DNA of 64,000 nt from Platycnemis pennipes (GCA_933228895.1 OW121846.1:146028746-146092745); one strand, 5' to 3'; positions 56,901 through 59,154 are shown, counted from the first letter of the stretch. Numbers and translations are program-made. Notes: generated from the letters alone by a model not told the origin.

Positions 56901-59154
56901 TAAAAGTCACTTGTGCCATCCGATTTTGATCCAGTCCAAGAACTTGGCTTTGATTTGTATTTTTCGCGCAGCTTAGTGATATATGTGCCAGAGTCCGCCA
57001 GTAAATTGGCCATTAACTTTCCTTTGATGCCTTTTCAGTAATCTTCAACTTCCCAGAACTACCACGACACGCCACCTCTTCCTTGAAGAATTACACATTG
57101 TCAATATGTAATGTTAACGAAGGAAACATACACGGCCACGGAAATACGATACACGGCCGCTGATACGTGGCCGCGAAAAATGTATTAAAAGTGTGTACAA
57201 TTCGTGTGAGGGCTTAACTTGTGAAGGTTTAATATATTTTTTCATTAGGGCGGCGGTTCAATATATTTTTTCATTCTTAAAGCTTTTAATGTATTGATTT
57301 CAGCTTTTAACATTTTCTGAGTTTGAGGAAAATTTCAGCAGAAATAAAATATTCCGATAATAGGAGACCTTTTGGCAACCGGTCAGGGAAATTGGTAAAG
57401 CCGTCAGGGAAAAATCAGGGAATTTGAGAATTATTTATCAGTAGCCACCCTGAAAACCTGCCGGGCCACCTGCGACCGGTGCGGTTGCTGGAGTAAATGT
57501 AACTAAATGTTACCACGTCCTCGACTGTCGACATCTGGGCAGCATTCTTTTCGGAAACTATGTTTCTGTATTCTCCTTGACAGATTAATCCCGATTTTCC
57601 ATTGCCGGCCTGCTATTGCTATTAAAATCTATTTTATATATGTGAAATGTGTCCATCACCATTGCGTAGCTTTCGTGTCAATGAACAAAGAAATGAGCTT
57701 TTTTAAATACAATGTTATTACATGGATAGAATTAATTTAACCAAGCCTATGTGAACGTAATTCAGATTACAATCATTACTACAATTCTTTATTTTATAAA
57801 GAATCGGCTCGGAGGCGAGCCCAGCGAGCCGTCACGCCGTTTCGCCACACTTTTGTTTTTCGATATTTACTTCCACAAAATTAAAATTTAATTATATCTT
57901 AGTTTTTTTACGCAAATAAATATAATTTAAGAATAAATAAAAAAAATATGGGCAAAACCATTATATTCCTGCCAAATAATAGAGCTTTTAAAATTAAAAA
58001 AAAACGTTTTGGTATTTGCCCTTAGAATTTCTCATGCTGTTCTCCGACGTCGCGATAGCATTATTAACATAGAGCTTACGTAAGCTGTATGGTTATTAAC
58101 GTCCCCGATATCGGCAGGACATAACGGTGCGGTGTTTACAGAATAGGACCATAAAAAGTAAAACAATTGCTAATGAATGATGATCGTACAGAAATTGTAA
58201 TGAGCAAGAAAATATTTCATGCTATAAAACTTTGGCATTTGAAAAATATCTCAAATTTCGTTTAAAAAATTGCGTTTCAAATAAGACACGGTTAATTTCA
58301 TGATAAAACCCTAAAGTCGCTTATTTGGTGAATCCTGTCGCAAAAAACATTTCACGAAAATGTCATGTCCCTAACTATCATGTTTCTTTATGAATCCTTG
58401 AAACATTATTTTAGTCAAAAAAAACATGCATTTGAAAAGCACTAATGGAATGCCACTGTTTTGTCATAGAGACACTGAGCAGTGGTACCAATTAGTCACA
58501 TTGGCAATAAGTGCAATCACATTGAAATCAAAGGAGAGACCGAAAAACTGAAGTACACAATCATCTGGTGAGGCTTAGAAATTCATTGACGAACCACTGT
58601 GAACCTCTGGGTTGAGGCTGGTAGATGTGCAGTACTATTCAATTCTCATCGTTATACCAAGAGGTTCATCTTCACCCCCAGCATCAGAAACTGTTTGCTC
58701 AGAGGAGGTTGATTCTAATTTGGATTGCTTTTTTCATCCTTGTAAAAATTGAAATATATCACCAAAATTGAGCCAAATATGTGCATGATTAACATCATAA
58801 AAGTGCATCAAATATTTCGAAAATTCATAATCTTACGATTTTAATAGGAATGTGATTGGCAGGTTTCGCACTGTCTTCCTTAAAGGAGCTGGCTGTAAAA
58901 GGGTTAATGTTCATCTCTTGTGAAGGCCAAAGTATTCTTGGACTTTATTTTTGTTTCTCCCACAAAGCCTAACTTAAAGCATGTGGTAAATATTTTACAG
59001 GCAAGAGCTATACAGAGATGTCAGCCCATGAACTGCTGTTGCAAGTGAAAAAGTTAGCTGAGATTTTGGACTGTGGTGTGGAAGAAATTTTGATTGACAT
59101 TTTGGTCAATCTCAGTGAAGGAGATGATGAGGCCCTTTCAATGAACATAATAAC
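4756..59154 (+). CDS. KNTC1: KNTC1/Rough deal (Rod)-like kinetochore protein, internal part of gene (six exons)
   Basis: Six exons join in one frame: 4756-4950, 5016-5149, 13716-13821, 13893-14039, 17844-17925 and 59001-59154. Each has an AG acceptor and GT donor, and the phases agree at all five joins (0, 2, 0, 0, 1). The roughly 240 residues are helical and soluble, with no signal peptide or membrane segment. From memory of human KNTC1, the stretch from the APLPWGE motif through VEDCLTIAS and LWSGLPKK aligns with the alpha-solenoid region without large gaps. Rod is the scaffold of the Rod-ZW10-Zwilch complex, which recruits Spindly/dynein and Mad1 to unattached kinetochores. Introns are 65, 8566, 71, 3804 and 41075 bp; the long ones are filled with transposons. 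Start and stop lie outside the window. The assignment rests on remembered similarity; a related Sec39/NBAS-type solenoid is the main alternative. Confidence 0.7.
5016..5149 (+). CDS. KNTC1: KNTC1-like exon b
   Basis: The exon lies 65 bp after the previous one. It has 44 codons plus 2 nt, an acceptor ending GAATAG and the donor GTGAGT. It encodes the continuation of the helical solenoid with VVEDCLTIAS and EEVYARCS motifs. The split arginine codon (AG|G) is completed by the exon at 13716. Confidence 0.8.
5718..5870 (+). repeat. Possible pogo/Tigger-type terminal fragment
   Basis: TACAGTAAAACCCCATATTTG at 5718 has the TA-CAGT start and AAACC motif seen at the ends of pogo/Tigger-like elements, including the one at 19214. 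No matching inverted end was found, so this is at best a solo end. Confidence 0.3.
6618..7138 (+). pseudogene. LINE endonuclease (APE type), N-terminal part
   Basis: The frame from 6618 includes LIHLNVQSLPAHYNEL, the typical first strand of an apurinic-type endonuclease (HLNVxSL). It is followed by IISLAETGLKP (catalytic E in the LSETWL position) and the ELPGYTLH segment. A stop at 7017-7019 is followed in the same frame by GTGGGGVGVYIR, the conserved GGGvaiYv block. The segment stops at the piggyBac target site. It nicks the target DNA in living relatives; this copy is dead. Confidence 0.7.
7143..9420 (-). mobile_element. piggyBac-type DNA transposon remnant inserted in the LINE
   Basis: The element is bounded by TTAA at 7139-7142 and 9421-9424, the signature piggyBac target duplication. 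Inside these, the ends CACTTTCCGGTCT and (minus strand) CACTTTCGAGTCT are inverted repeats. Transposase remains are read on the minus strand between 8860 and 7690. The insertion splits the LINE endonuclease. Confidence 0.75.
7690..8860 (-). pseudogene. piggyBac transposase, decayed and internally deleted
   Basis: Read on the minus strand, an acidic N-terminal stretch (8820-8700) is followed at 8441-8202 by a segment with IDSTKNEWDFLLLF, which resembles the family's P-x-FF-x-LFF region. A piece at 8165-8140 (VDLASVNELLYF) looks like the end of the catalytic core. At 7845-7692 comes the cysteine-rich domain: VCTFC, then WFCEKCDVGLCVPDC and YHTK. The catalytic aspartates between 8200 and 8170 are deleted, and stops break the frame. 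Identification rests on the C-terminal zinc motif plus the TTAA ends. Confidence 0.65.
9500..10564 (+). pseudogene. LINE reverse transcriptase with one frameshift
   Basis: The first frame (to about 9995) carries the pre-RT region and KAQGSDGIPLEF, the conserved GxDGIP block, followed by WKSALIRPIPKK. A frameshift near 9990 moves the rest to another frame: SKVLEKLVCEQM, SGFRHGHST, motif A (YFSKAFDSL), motif B (RGAPRGSILGPLLF) and motif C (LYTDDLQ). The catalytic DD pair is present. The protein breaks off soon after motif C, so thumb and tail are missing. It belongs to the CR1/Jockey-like group by motif style; the clade is not certain. Confidence 0.85.
10565..11070. other. No gene seen
   Basis: Sequence after the end of LINE homology. 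There is a short symmetrical motif GGTTACCCTTTGGGGTAAC near 10947. No domain, RNA gene or boundary is recognised. Confidence 0.3.
11065..11134. repeat. Short tandem repeat, three copies
   Basis: A unit of about 25 bp close to CTGCTACGGGGAAATTACATA is repeated three times with single-base slippage in the G run. It is probably a local replication-slippage product. Confidence 0.75.
11135..12230. other. Intron sequence, no gene recognised
   Basis: No protein family is recognised in either strand. The open frames near 11354-11569 and 11855-12267 are short and lack motifs. G-rich and pyrimidine-rich stretches around 11760-11800 and 12110-12160 are simple sequence. Confidence 0.3.
12231..12328 (+). 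repeat. Dispersed repeat, inverted copy at 21068-21168
   Basis: About 98 bp beginning CAGAACCGAAATCGCAATTT match the reverse complement of 21068-21168 at roughly 85 percent by eye. The shared part ends at CCATTCACTCA. It is a fragment of an interspersed repeat whose full extent cannot be set from two copies. Confidence 0.7.
12329..13715. other. Intron before exon c
   Basis: AT-rich intron with no recognised domain or repeat. It ends in the polypyrimidine tract and acceptor of the exon at 13716. Confidence 0.45.
13716..13821 (+). CDS. KNTC1: KNTC1-like exon c
   Basis: The exon follows an 8.6-kb intron containing the LINE and piggyBac insertions. The acceptor is TTTTTACAG and the donor GTTAGT. 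The first G completes the split codon, then DYEKAFNLWSGLPKKTC follows in frame. The LP-containing helix matches the KSLPPAEAEK region recalled in KNTC1. Confidence 0.8.
13893..14039 (+). CDS. KNTC1: KNTC1-like exon d
   Basis: The exon has 49 whole codons, phase 0 at both ends, an acceptor of T-run plus AG and the donor GTAATT. It encodes an acidic helical segment (EYEDTDESYLNN, then GDYIIGEIPIKK). It is separated from exon c by only 71 bp, so exons c and d form a compact pair between two long introns. Confidence 0.78.
14516..14855 (+). repeat. MITE-like sequence with GAGTTAAT motifs
   Basis: It starts AGGGCCAGTTTCACCAACG, an end style common in insect MITEs. It contains several inverted copies of a motif close to CGAGTTAATCC/GGTTATT and a second TTTCACCAGT. 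No matching end is found; the piggyBac-like MITE at 14856 may have replaced it. Confidence 0.4.
14860..15000. mobile_element. piggyBac-like MITE
   Basis: TTAA at 14856-14859 is followed by CCCTTTCGCTGCTG. The right end reads CAGCAGCGAAAGAG followed by TCAA (15001-15004), one mutation from TTAA. The inverted ends and target site fit a 141-bp piggyBac-derived miniature element with no coding capacity. Confidence 0.65.
15089..15318. repeat. Foldback element with 70-bp arms
   Basis: The left arm 15089-15157 and right arm 15244-15318 are inverted copies (TTCATGGTAA outside, CCTAGRTTTTGAC inside) around an 86-bp centre containing (CAG)n. No target duplication could be set. It is probably a MITE or the core of one. 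Confidence 0.75.
15363..15478. repeat. Near-perfect hairpin, about 53-bp arms
   Basis: The left arm (15363-15416) and right arm (15423-15478) form an inverted repeat with a 6-nt loop, running from TTATATAACACCAA to TCAGGGTGAGAG. It lies 45 bp after the foldback at 15089-15318, so the two may be parts of one element. It could form a strong hairpin in RNA from intron 4. Confidence 0.85.
15653..16051 (-). pseudogene. Non-LTR reverse transcriptase C-terminal fragment
   Basis: A minus-strand frame of 132 residues contains KYRQTPKRI, then DLSGKNKVLATNTFAVPTL and WNVNELQNLDRGTRKMMT with LHPK. This is the well-known thumb region (NKxxAiNtyAvPvl...LDrkTRKlmTm...HPK) of a family of non-LTR elements in invertebrates. 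It lacks the catalytic palm and ends out of frame near the HPK motif. It is in the opposite orientation to the host gene and is a different LINE from the one at 6280-10564. Confidence 0.75.
16200..16455. repeat. hAT-MITE-like palindromic AATTACCG repeat
   Basis: Several inverted copies of AATTACCGTAATTTACC and CCATGGTAAT occur. Two copies of CCCATCTCTA (16269 and 16442) resemble the CCCATCTCTG right end of hAT MITEs. No left terminus or target duplication is clear. Confidence 0.45.
16615..17197. mobile_element. hAT-like MITE with GGTTCGGTTCC ends
   Basis: The left end TAGGGATGGTTCTGTTCC and the right end (CAGGGAGGGGTTGGTTCGG on the minus strand) are inverted. The flanks CTTGAAAG (16607-16614) and ATTGAAAG (17198-17205) agree at 7 of 8 positions, the length expected for hAT. 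The subterminal regions are rich in the GGTTCGGTTCC unit (16640-16710 and, inverted, 17120-17180). The 583-bp element has no transposase frame. Confidence 0.75.
17844..17925 (+). CDS. KNTC1: KNTC1-like exon e
   Basis: The exon has 27 codons plus 1 nt, an acceptor ending ATACAG and the donor GTAAGTAAA. It encodes RYVDSEAEVDDV followed by a basic helix. Its final A pairs with the GC opening the exon at 59001 to give serine. A LINE-like tail with a TAG/TAC microsatellite begins only about 20 bp beyond the donor. Confidence 0.72.
17941..18040 (-). repeat. LINE/SINE 3' tail with (TAC)n microsatellite
   Basis: On the minus strand the sequence reads CTGTATTGGTTCTCTTGGTT, AATAAA, then a run of about 15 TAC units. 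A unique tail followed by a short tandem repeat is typical of the 3' end of some non-LTR elements. Only the last part is present, directly beside the donor of exon e. Confidence 0.5.
18130..19210. other. Intron 5 start, possible pogo-like remnant at 18130-18320
   Basis: CAGTTGGATCCGAATTTAAGG at 18131 and the following CATTTAACG and GAGGTCCCGATTC motifs resemble pogo/Tigger subterminal sequence. No right end is seen. The remainder up to 19210 shows no gene. Confidence 0.3.
20106..22013 (-). pseudogene. Tigger/pogo transposase with CENP-B-type DNA-binding domain, interrupted
   Basis: The ATG at 22013 begins a frame with a CENP-B-like helix-turn-helix (YSEQKLAILKAVDGG, then KEYEISPSTLSTILKN). 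A second DNA-binding half follows (YEKVDEATFKCFLEIRS, GWLDKFRARHNI). The DDE domain starts with IFNADETALLYRLLPERT, where D is the first catalytic residue, and decays after a frameshift near 21362 through NKNAWITDLFQRW. The catalytic half from about 21176 is lost to an insertion. The C-terminus resumes at about 20395 (WWSVTPETMKNC, KAGF) and ends in an acidic tail at 20109. Living relatives cut and paste DNA in the nucleus. Confidence 0.85.
20421..21175. repeat. Foreign repeat inserted in the Tigger transposase
   Basis: This segment separates two recognisable parts of the transposase. Its right edge (21068-21168) is an inverted copy of the repeat at 12231-12328. The rest shows no domain. No clean target duplication was found, and some transposase sequence is missing as well, so the event was insertion plus deletion or a template switch. 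Confidence 0.55.
23342..23990 (+). pseudogene. Second Tigger-type transposase, internally deleted
   Basis: The ATG at 23345 begins MASKRKSLSFKEKRKLIEKV, then RIDLAKKLLMPVTTLNSI and KRVAILRE, a CENP-B-type helix-turn-helix with one early stop. Near 23650 the sequence jumps, in a different frame, to STWESVNSANIKNCFAKG, the conserved W...tI.NCF.KaGF region near the C-terminus, followed by an acidic tail ending at about 23973. The whole DDE catalytic domain is missing. The junction is abrupt, as in deletion derivatives of pogo/Tigger elements. It sits just outside the right end of the element at 19214-23144. Confidence 0.7.
24000..25190. other. Non-coding repeat-like region
   Basis: GGGTCATTCCATACCATTTCACC at 24358 looks like the start of an interspersed repeat. 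The following sequence has no coding signal and no matching end was found. The 3' part of the second Tigger remnant may extend to about 24100. Confidence 0.3.
25390..26420 (+). mobile_element. pogo-type element remnant, inverted homologue of 39300-40260
   Basis: This region matches the reverse complement of 39300-40260 over almost its whole length, from the HTH remnant (IAEKV near 25580, KRLDTMASFKH near 25610) to the acidic C-terminal part (EFKEMELLNLEEW near 26090) and the shared AATCAGCTGATAACAAATC at 26352-26370. It has no terminal repeats of its own. Frames are broken throughout. Confidence 0.65.
26421..27294. other. Intron with a solo CAGGGTG-type end at 26507
   Basis: CAGGGTGTCTACCAGTCGGG at about 26507, followed by several GGGAAAA/GGGAATT motifs, resembles the left ends at 38689, 56141 and 60047. 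No right end is seen. The remainder up to 27294 is not recognised. Confidence 0.5.
27295..27420. repeat. Hairpin with 60-bp arms
   Basis: The left arm 27295-27355 and right arm 27360-27420 are inverted copies with a tiny loop. CAAAGGCTCCATCTCTGCC is the best conserved block. It immediately precedes the 5' side of the Gypsy provirus. It is probably a foldback MITE. Confidence 0.8.
27430..27995 (+). repeat. 5' LTR (R-U5 certain, U3 boundary uncertain)
   Basis: 27688-27995 matches the end of the 3' LTR, from CTTATCAACGGAAGGACC to GGGATACAACA. Upstream, 27430-27687 does not match the U3 of the 3' LTR. That upstream stretch contains a direct repeat close to GGAGAACTCGTCATTTGCC (27503 and 27644). 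A TG-type start near 27430 is only a guess. Confidence 0.65.
27998..28020 (+). promoter_or_regulatory. Putative primer-binding site
   Basis: Just after the 5' LTR, TGCTGGTGTCAGGTGTGGGG resembles the TGGTGTCAGxxGTGGG sequence that primes reverse transcription in many Gypsy elements. The tRNA was not determined. Confidence 0.5.
28293..29205 (+). pseudogene. gag of the Gypsy provirus
   Basis: The ATG at 28293 (MSDNEELSKHG) opens a capsid-like protein with EPFSGNKSKLREFIENV, a typical retrotransposon gag opening. A frameshift near 28840 breaks the frame. Two zinc knuckles of the CCHC type follow in other frames: CENCGKSGHISLNC at 28917-28958 and CFRCGKIGHFARDC at 29110-29151. These would bind the element RNA during packaging. 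I prefer 28293 over an upstream in-frame ATG at 28215 because the upstream residues are hydrophobic and not gag-like. Confidence 0.75.
29330..30925 (+). pseudogene. pol of the Gypsy provirus: protease, captured RGG segment, RT and RNase H; integrase missing
   Basis: One reading frame carries the aspartic protease (LLLDTGADISLIKGD near 29342, then GIMGRDML), a stop at 29921-29923, a linker, the RpS2-like segment (30143-30267) with a stop at 30236-30238, and the RT start (NSPILVVLKK, WRLGVDYRKLYD, FPLPNI, ALDLASGYHQV). The RT palm with the YxDD motif is deleted. The frame then enters RNase H (INYSTTEKELLAIMW, FTVVSDHKPLTWL, NTNADALSRI). The zinc finger, integrase core and chromodomain are absent. 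This protein cannot polymerise or integrate. Confidence 0.85.
30121..30267 (+). other. RpS2: Captured host segment: ribosomal protein S2 (uS5) N-terminus inside pol
   Basis: ATG at 30143 begins MADAAPAAGRGGFRGGFG, then repeated RGG units, which is the characteristic start of insect ribosomal protein S2. It is embedded in the pol frame between a linker and the RT start NSPILVV, and keeps the frame on both sides apart from one TGA at 30236. The bases just before the ATG may be the 5' leader of the mRNA. The segment ends inside the RGG tract, before the conserved globular domain. No such domain belongs in Gypsy pol. A different RGG protein is possible but less likely. Confidence 0.75.
30905..31960 (+). 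pseudogene. env-like (errantivirus/F-type glycoprotein) remnant
   Basis: Several frames together resemble the C-terminal subunit of the F-like envelope protein of insect errantiviruses: a heptad-like helix (EHLTTLIHALDGVIHSYE), LISP-type block (QIISPEEVINVF), a second helix, cysteine-spaced region (NCKEL, RICNYTHY near 31340-31430), NEWIFVAPHPE near 31530, and a hydrophobic stretch near 31920 before a short tail. Frameshifts and stops (31139, about 31320) break it. The N-terminal subunit, furin-type cleavage site and fusion peptide are not seen. It lies where env belongs, between RNase H and the polypurine tract. Confidence 0.6.
32457..32467 (+). promoter_or_regulatory. Polypurine tract of the provirus
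   Basis: GAAGGGGGGAAG directly precedes TGTTGTGTGAGG, the likely start of the 3' LTR. A purine tract at this place primes plus-strand synthesis in LTR elements. Confidence 0.75.
32468..32904 (+). repeat. 3' LTR of the Gypsy provirus
   Basis: It begins TGTTGTGTGAGG after the polypurine tract and ends near GATACGACAACA. The part from 32599 on matches the 5' LTR. The first 130 bp (32468-32598) are not found in the 5' copy, which is unusual because both LTRs are normally identical at insertion. Confidence 0.75.
32905..33956. other. Intron; possible element end CAGGGGCGGAAG at 33956
   Basis: No coding signal. On the minus strand, CAGGGGCGGAAGTAGGGGGG starts at 33956 and breaks the hAT transposase that lies to its right, so it is probably the end of another inserted element. 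CAGTGGTGTGCGGTG at 33065 is a possible but unproven opposite end. Confidence 0.35.
33957..35300 (-). pseudogene. hAT transposase (DUF4371 type), split by an inserted element
   Basis: Read on the minus strand from about 35300: FARLLNFGIIRIEARLHSHF, then a stop, then LIDTMNPFAIQELPFRGGEV, IYTAILNLISNYDPTLRHHL, RIPTSTILENKIRDKV and VVLFLDETS. This is the N-terminal and first catalytic region of hAT transposases of the DUF4371 group. After the inserted element (34184-34904) the same family signature resumes at about 34172: SQPSTTLR, LTDLSVDRSANALF and, near 34000, TYDGVAVMSRELNG. It stops at 33957. Stops and shifts show it is dead. Confidence 0.75.
34184..34904. mobile_element. hAT-like MITE inserted in the hAT transposase
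   Basis: It starts CAGGGCCACCCACAGAGGGG and ends, on the minus strand, CAGGGGTCCCCCCTCCCACC. The flanks ATTCCTGA (34176-34183) and AATACTGA (34905-34912) agree at 6 of 8 positions, a decayed 8-bp duplication. It separates two adjoining parts of the transposase, which independently fixes its limits. Long G runs (34839-34897) near the right end are assembly-prone. Confidence 0.65.
35624..38688 (-). mobile_element. piggyBac element remnant
   Basis: TTAA at 35624-35627 is followed by CACGTTGACTGCCATG, a piggyBac-like end. Transposase remains run on the minus strand from 38300 to 36440. Subterminal direct motifs close to CATGACCGGTGYGGCRTCGGGC sit near 35748 and 38590. The right terminus is missing; a CAGGGTG-type element begins at 38689. 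Confidence 0.65.
36440..38300 (-). pseudogene. piggyBac transposase, nearly full length but decayed
   Basis: On the minus strand an acidic N-terminus (DSDSNNEASTGDVSPADSEE near 38100) leads into the domain with EPTDYFLAMVDEKIFLHI (37800). Further blocks follow: EMKKFFGPVLYMGLLKMPRI, NRFEILLSMVHFADNQQN, SCIDETLLPTRGRLVMQQYL with a catalytic D, HKYGIKLFKLC, YGGK, and near 37000 NVLMLSTRHMDE and KYTVELSDQMAA. The C-terminal zinc domain is only hinted at (FTYCAGCDG near 36470). Several frameshifts and stops break it. Plus-strand frames at 36750-37130 are shadows. Confidence 0.8.
38941..40565 (-). mobile_element. pogo-type element inserted in copy A
   Basis: The left end CAGTTGAGCATCTTTAATCC and the inverted right end (CAGTTGAGCACCCTTAATCC) are flanked by TA at 38939-38940 and 40566-40567. 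The 1625-bp element carries decayed transposase pieces on the minus strand: an HTH remnant near 40110-40000 (TIAEKVQVVKKLDAVASVK) and an acidic C-terminal piece at 39650-39420. It is a deletion derivative; the catalytic core is missing. Confidence 0.85.
41150..41356 (-). pseudogene. Unrecognised minus-strand frame of the CAGGGTG family
   Basis: A frame with SGSSGKLRITEKALKGKLIA and KYKPKPSSWTGSNSDG. The same nucleotides in copy B (57060-56900) keep much of the sequence but with a frameshift. I do not recognise the family. Conservation between two copies suggests a former coding exon of the parent element rather than chance. Confidence 0.35.
41640..42013 (-). pseudogene. BEL/Pao pol C-terminal region
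   Basis: LTPAHFLIGRPL on the minus strand (near 41995-41960) is the conserved BEL/Pao motif just after the integrase core. Downstream come WRMGRVIQTIPDSTGVIRV and a KLVPLP end (41770-41660), the usual tail of the family. One frameshift near 41940 separates the two. 41498-41639 is probably the 3' untranslated part. Confidence 0.75.
42014..45461 (+). mobile_element. hAT element with unusually long terminal inverted repeats
   Basis: The ends TAGGGCGGATCGG and CCGATCCGCCCTA are flanked by an exact 8-bp duplication CTGTCCAC (42006-42013 and 45462-45469). The inverted repeats are about 480 bp each (42014-42492 and 44975-45461), with only scattered differences and small indels. The interior carries a decayed transposase on the plus strand. 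The open frames in both arms are copies of one another and are not counted as genes. Confidence 0.85.
43190..44450 (+). pseudogene. hAT-like transposase, decayed
   Basis: Broken plus-strand frames run from LPTVAEVC and AAAMIVSATVTDVKL-like pieces (43195-43350) to the clear block 43566-43997: MIGCDGAKVNTGQDGS (catalytic D), then LQRPLEWSICQLHLIDLTLR, where C-Q-L-H fits the CxxH motif of hAT, and GPNLFARPIA. Near 44320 FELTDFKFDLEYYKQLI-like residues follow in other frames. The arrangement resembles an uncharacterised transposase family frequent in arthropod genomes; the 8-bp duplication places it in hAT. Not functional. Confidence 0.65.
45462..46150 (-). pseudogene. BEL/Pao integrase
   Basis: Minus-strand frames show FWIMSVWTLIKSEI, CAICARYHGATLQLIMSDLP (zinc-binding and LP-x-R region), FSYVGTDYGSLFS, the core block LSLFVRFVSKAVHLELV, HIIHSDCGTKFVGGD (catalytic D) and APHFGKLWEAGMKSVK (catalytic E in the GLWEA motif). 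Frameshifts near 45960 and 45780 and an arginine-to-stop change near 45495 kill it. A GAG microsatellite (about 45643-45661) has expanded a proline run just before APHFG. Confidence 0.8.
46151..46929. other. No gene seen
   Basis: The sequence upstream of the BEL/Pao integrase on the minus strand loses recognisable homology at about 46150. TAGGGGTCGACAGGGCCCC (minus strand, about 46520) resembles a hAT terminus, without a partner. The rest is AT-rich. Confidence 0.3.
46930..47030 (-). repeat. Dispersed repeat shared with 55424-55490
   Basis: 46930-46964 is the exact reverse complement of 55451-55485 (35 nt), and similarity extends about 30 bp further. It adjoins the broken end of the Gypsy pol at about 47050. 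Confidence 0.8.
47253..49268 (-). CDS. Gypsy Gag-Pol polyprotein, truncated in reverse transcriptase
   Basis: A 671-residue open frame, the longest in the window. Residues 1-200 are a capsid-like gag (ETWETYIERFELFC, RDRIVSGVKNEAIKKRLL). Two zinc knuckles follow: CYCCGKVGHIIKEC (227-240) and CNFCHKIGHLEKIC (247-260). The protease active site is VDSGACVSVIS (361-371). RT runs from about 540 with CEYATPIVPVIKRDGSIRVC, YPLPRIEDLFSEF, KIDLSQAYMQL and the catalytic YLDD at about 649-652. A stop follows, but the next frame continues with KCNFFAKQLEYLGFII to about 47160, so a frameshift ended the frame. Gag and pol are fused in one frame. Its openness suggests a fairly recent insertion. Confidence 0.9.
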   Translation of the reverse strand: MFGNVLNDMAAILGNVGPFDNSEETWETYIERFELFCDCNEIKEAKKLSMLLTLVGVKTYNLLKNLCSPDKPSTKTYSAIVKMVGGHLSPKPSFIAERYKFSLRNQHEHETVVQYIVQLKQLSVNCEFNDKLPDYLRDRIVSGVKNEAIKKRLLGEPDLTYEKAAQITTTMETADRDTATLTAQGSGSTGRLHSINKGYNRSTQHRSQPHGPHDFGMGGGVSSDVLCYCCGKVGHIIKECNFRNYSCNFCHKIGHLEKICQAKYASKSVPSGSKPNYVNTKGRHNFQQVGSQRKELKRGMNRQNYVEESQVNDELNPSDDFDFDLSPMFNIKEPVIAVNRMKVEAIKVNLNVENKQMCFEVDSGACVSVISEGFYKLHLGHLPLQPTDLVLSLYTNDQFKPMGKINVLVNHKNVSRNLDLFVIRRGANPLMGRDWIQQLQITVNIPMETNSVLSERGETKNTKSVNDIVMELYQEFPNVFSDKLGCYTGDSVKLVLKPNVTPKYVKPRPLPFSLKAKVEAELQRLVDADILCPVNSCEYATPIVPVIKRDGSIRVCGDYRISLNKDLHVKRYPLPRIEDLFSEFYSKIDLSQAYMQLRLDTASQKLCTISTHKGLFSYKRMLYGISSGQSIFQQKIEQTLQGIPGVVSYLDDILISASDKKTHVSRLREVC
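49495..49715 (-). repeat. Putative 5' LTR of the minus-strand Gypsy element
   Basis: Read on the minus strand, TGTAATG near 49715 to ATCACA at 49495 gives a 221-bp LTR containing AATAAAG (about 49573). It is followed by GTGGCGACGAGG (49494-49483), a primer-binding-like sequence seen in several Gypsy lineages. With no second LTR, the left limit is uncertain. Confidence 0.5.
49716..50339. other. No gene seen
   Basis: AT-rich intron sequence. The frame at 50045-50239 on the minus strand has no recognisable motif. Confidence 0.3.
50340..50860 (+). pseudogene. Non-LTR retrotransposon RT C-terminal fragment
   Basis: Broken plus-strand frames contain GYSSIDDRRKIVLAR-like residues (50390), FSRRRELLTGVLSREVIK (50440), WSVALYDA, RRMEKLNWVQRRTNDEVLEM (50610) and IEICD. 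This follows the family pattern LL...skls..l+k.+vk..vWsv.LYGaE and EMWcyRRMLkIsWv...tNeeVL. It has many stops. It belongs to the same LINE family as 51840-52020. Confidence 0.7.
50881..51839. other. No gene seen
   Basis: Intron sequence between two LINE fragments. The frame at 51363-51572 has no motif. A G/C-rich patch near 51440-51500 is unusual for the surroundings but unexplained. Confidence 0.3.
51840..52020 (+). pseudogene. Non-LTR RT fragment (FSYLGS region)
   Basis: One plus-strand frame reads KTKVMRFS, stop, then IKVGGQKLEQVEKFSYLGSV and GYSSIEVRTKIA. This is the segment just after the catalytic core in the LINE family whose later part is at 50340-50860. The overlap of the YSSI.vRtKIa motif shows two separate copies. 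Confidence 0.7.
52021..52290 (+). mobile_element. SINE-like sequence with a B-box and shared 3' tail
   Basis: GGGTTCGAGAACTGG (52033) fits a polymerase III B-box; the A-box is not seen. The tail CTGCCACACGCCCCGAGGTG near 52235 recurs at 54442, so this is an interspersed repeat. It begins where the LINE fragment stops. Confidence 0.45.
52291..54405. other. Intron, no gene recognised
   Basis: Open frames at 52916-53149, 53138-53425, 53496-53789 and 53888-54082 are short, overlap on opposite strands and carry no motif I know. No terminal repeats are seen. Part may be old repeat sequence. Confidence 0.3.
54406..54492 (+). repeat. Second copy of the SINE 3' tail
   Basis: CTGCCACACACCCTCGCGGTG followed by GCTTGCAGGGTA matches the tail at 52232-52265 closely. 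The upstream part differs, so only the 3' end is shared. Confidence 0.55.
54493..55423. other. No gene seen
   Basis: Intron sequence with short opposite-strand frames (54835-55304) that lack motifs. Confidence 0.3.
55424..55490 (+). repeat. Dispersed repeat shared with 46930-47005
   Basis: 55451-55485 is identical to the reverse complement of 46930-46964. Similarity extends left through GTTGTCAAATC. The family is unknown. Confidence 0.8.
55491..56140. other. No gene seen
   Basis: Very AT-rich intron sequence up to the AAAAC duplication of the next element. Confidence 0.35.
56141..57452. mobile_element. CAGGGTG-type DNA element, copy B (complete)
   Basis: The left end CAGGGTGTCGATCATCAGGG and the inverted right end (CAGGGTGGCTACTGATAAAT) share CAGGGTGKC. 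The flanks carry an exact 5-bp direct repeat AAAAC (56136-56140 and 57453-57457). The subterminal parts have repeated TCAGGGAA/GGGAATT motifs. The middle matches copy A. With CAGGG ends and a 5-bp duplication it may belong to a hAT subgroup with short duplications, which is an inference. No intact protein. Confidence 0.8.
57458..59000. other. End of intron 5
   Basis: AT-rich sequence with no recognised gene or complete repeat. Short G/C-rich motif GGCTCGGAGGCGAGCCCAGC near 57806 is locally palindromic. It ends in the acceptor of the exon at 59001. Confidence 0.4.
59001..59154 (+). CDS. KNTC1: KNTC1-like exon f
   Basis: The exon follows a 41-kb intron. The acceptor is TATTTTACAG and the donor GTAAGT. 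It opens with GC to complete a serine codon, then encodes TEMSAHELLLQVKKLAEIL and an acidic helix. The MSxxEL motif resembles MSKQEL recalled from KNTC1. It ends 2 nt into a threonine codon; I do not see a convincing next exon before the window ends. Confidence 0.75.
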
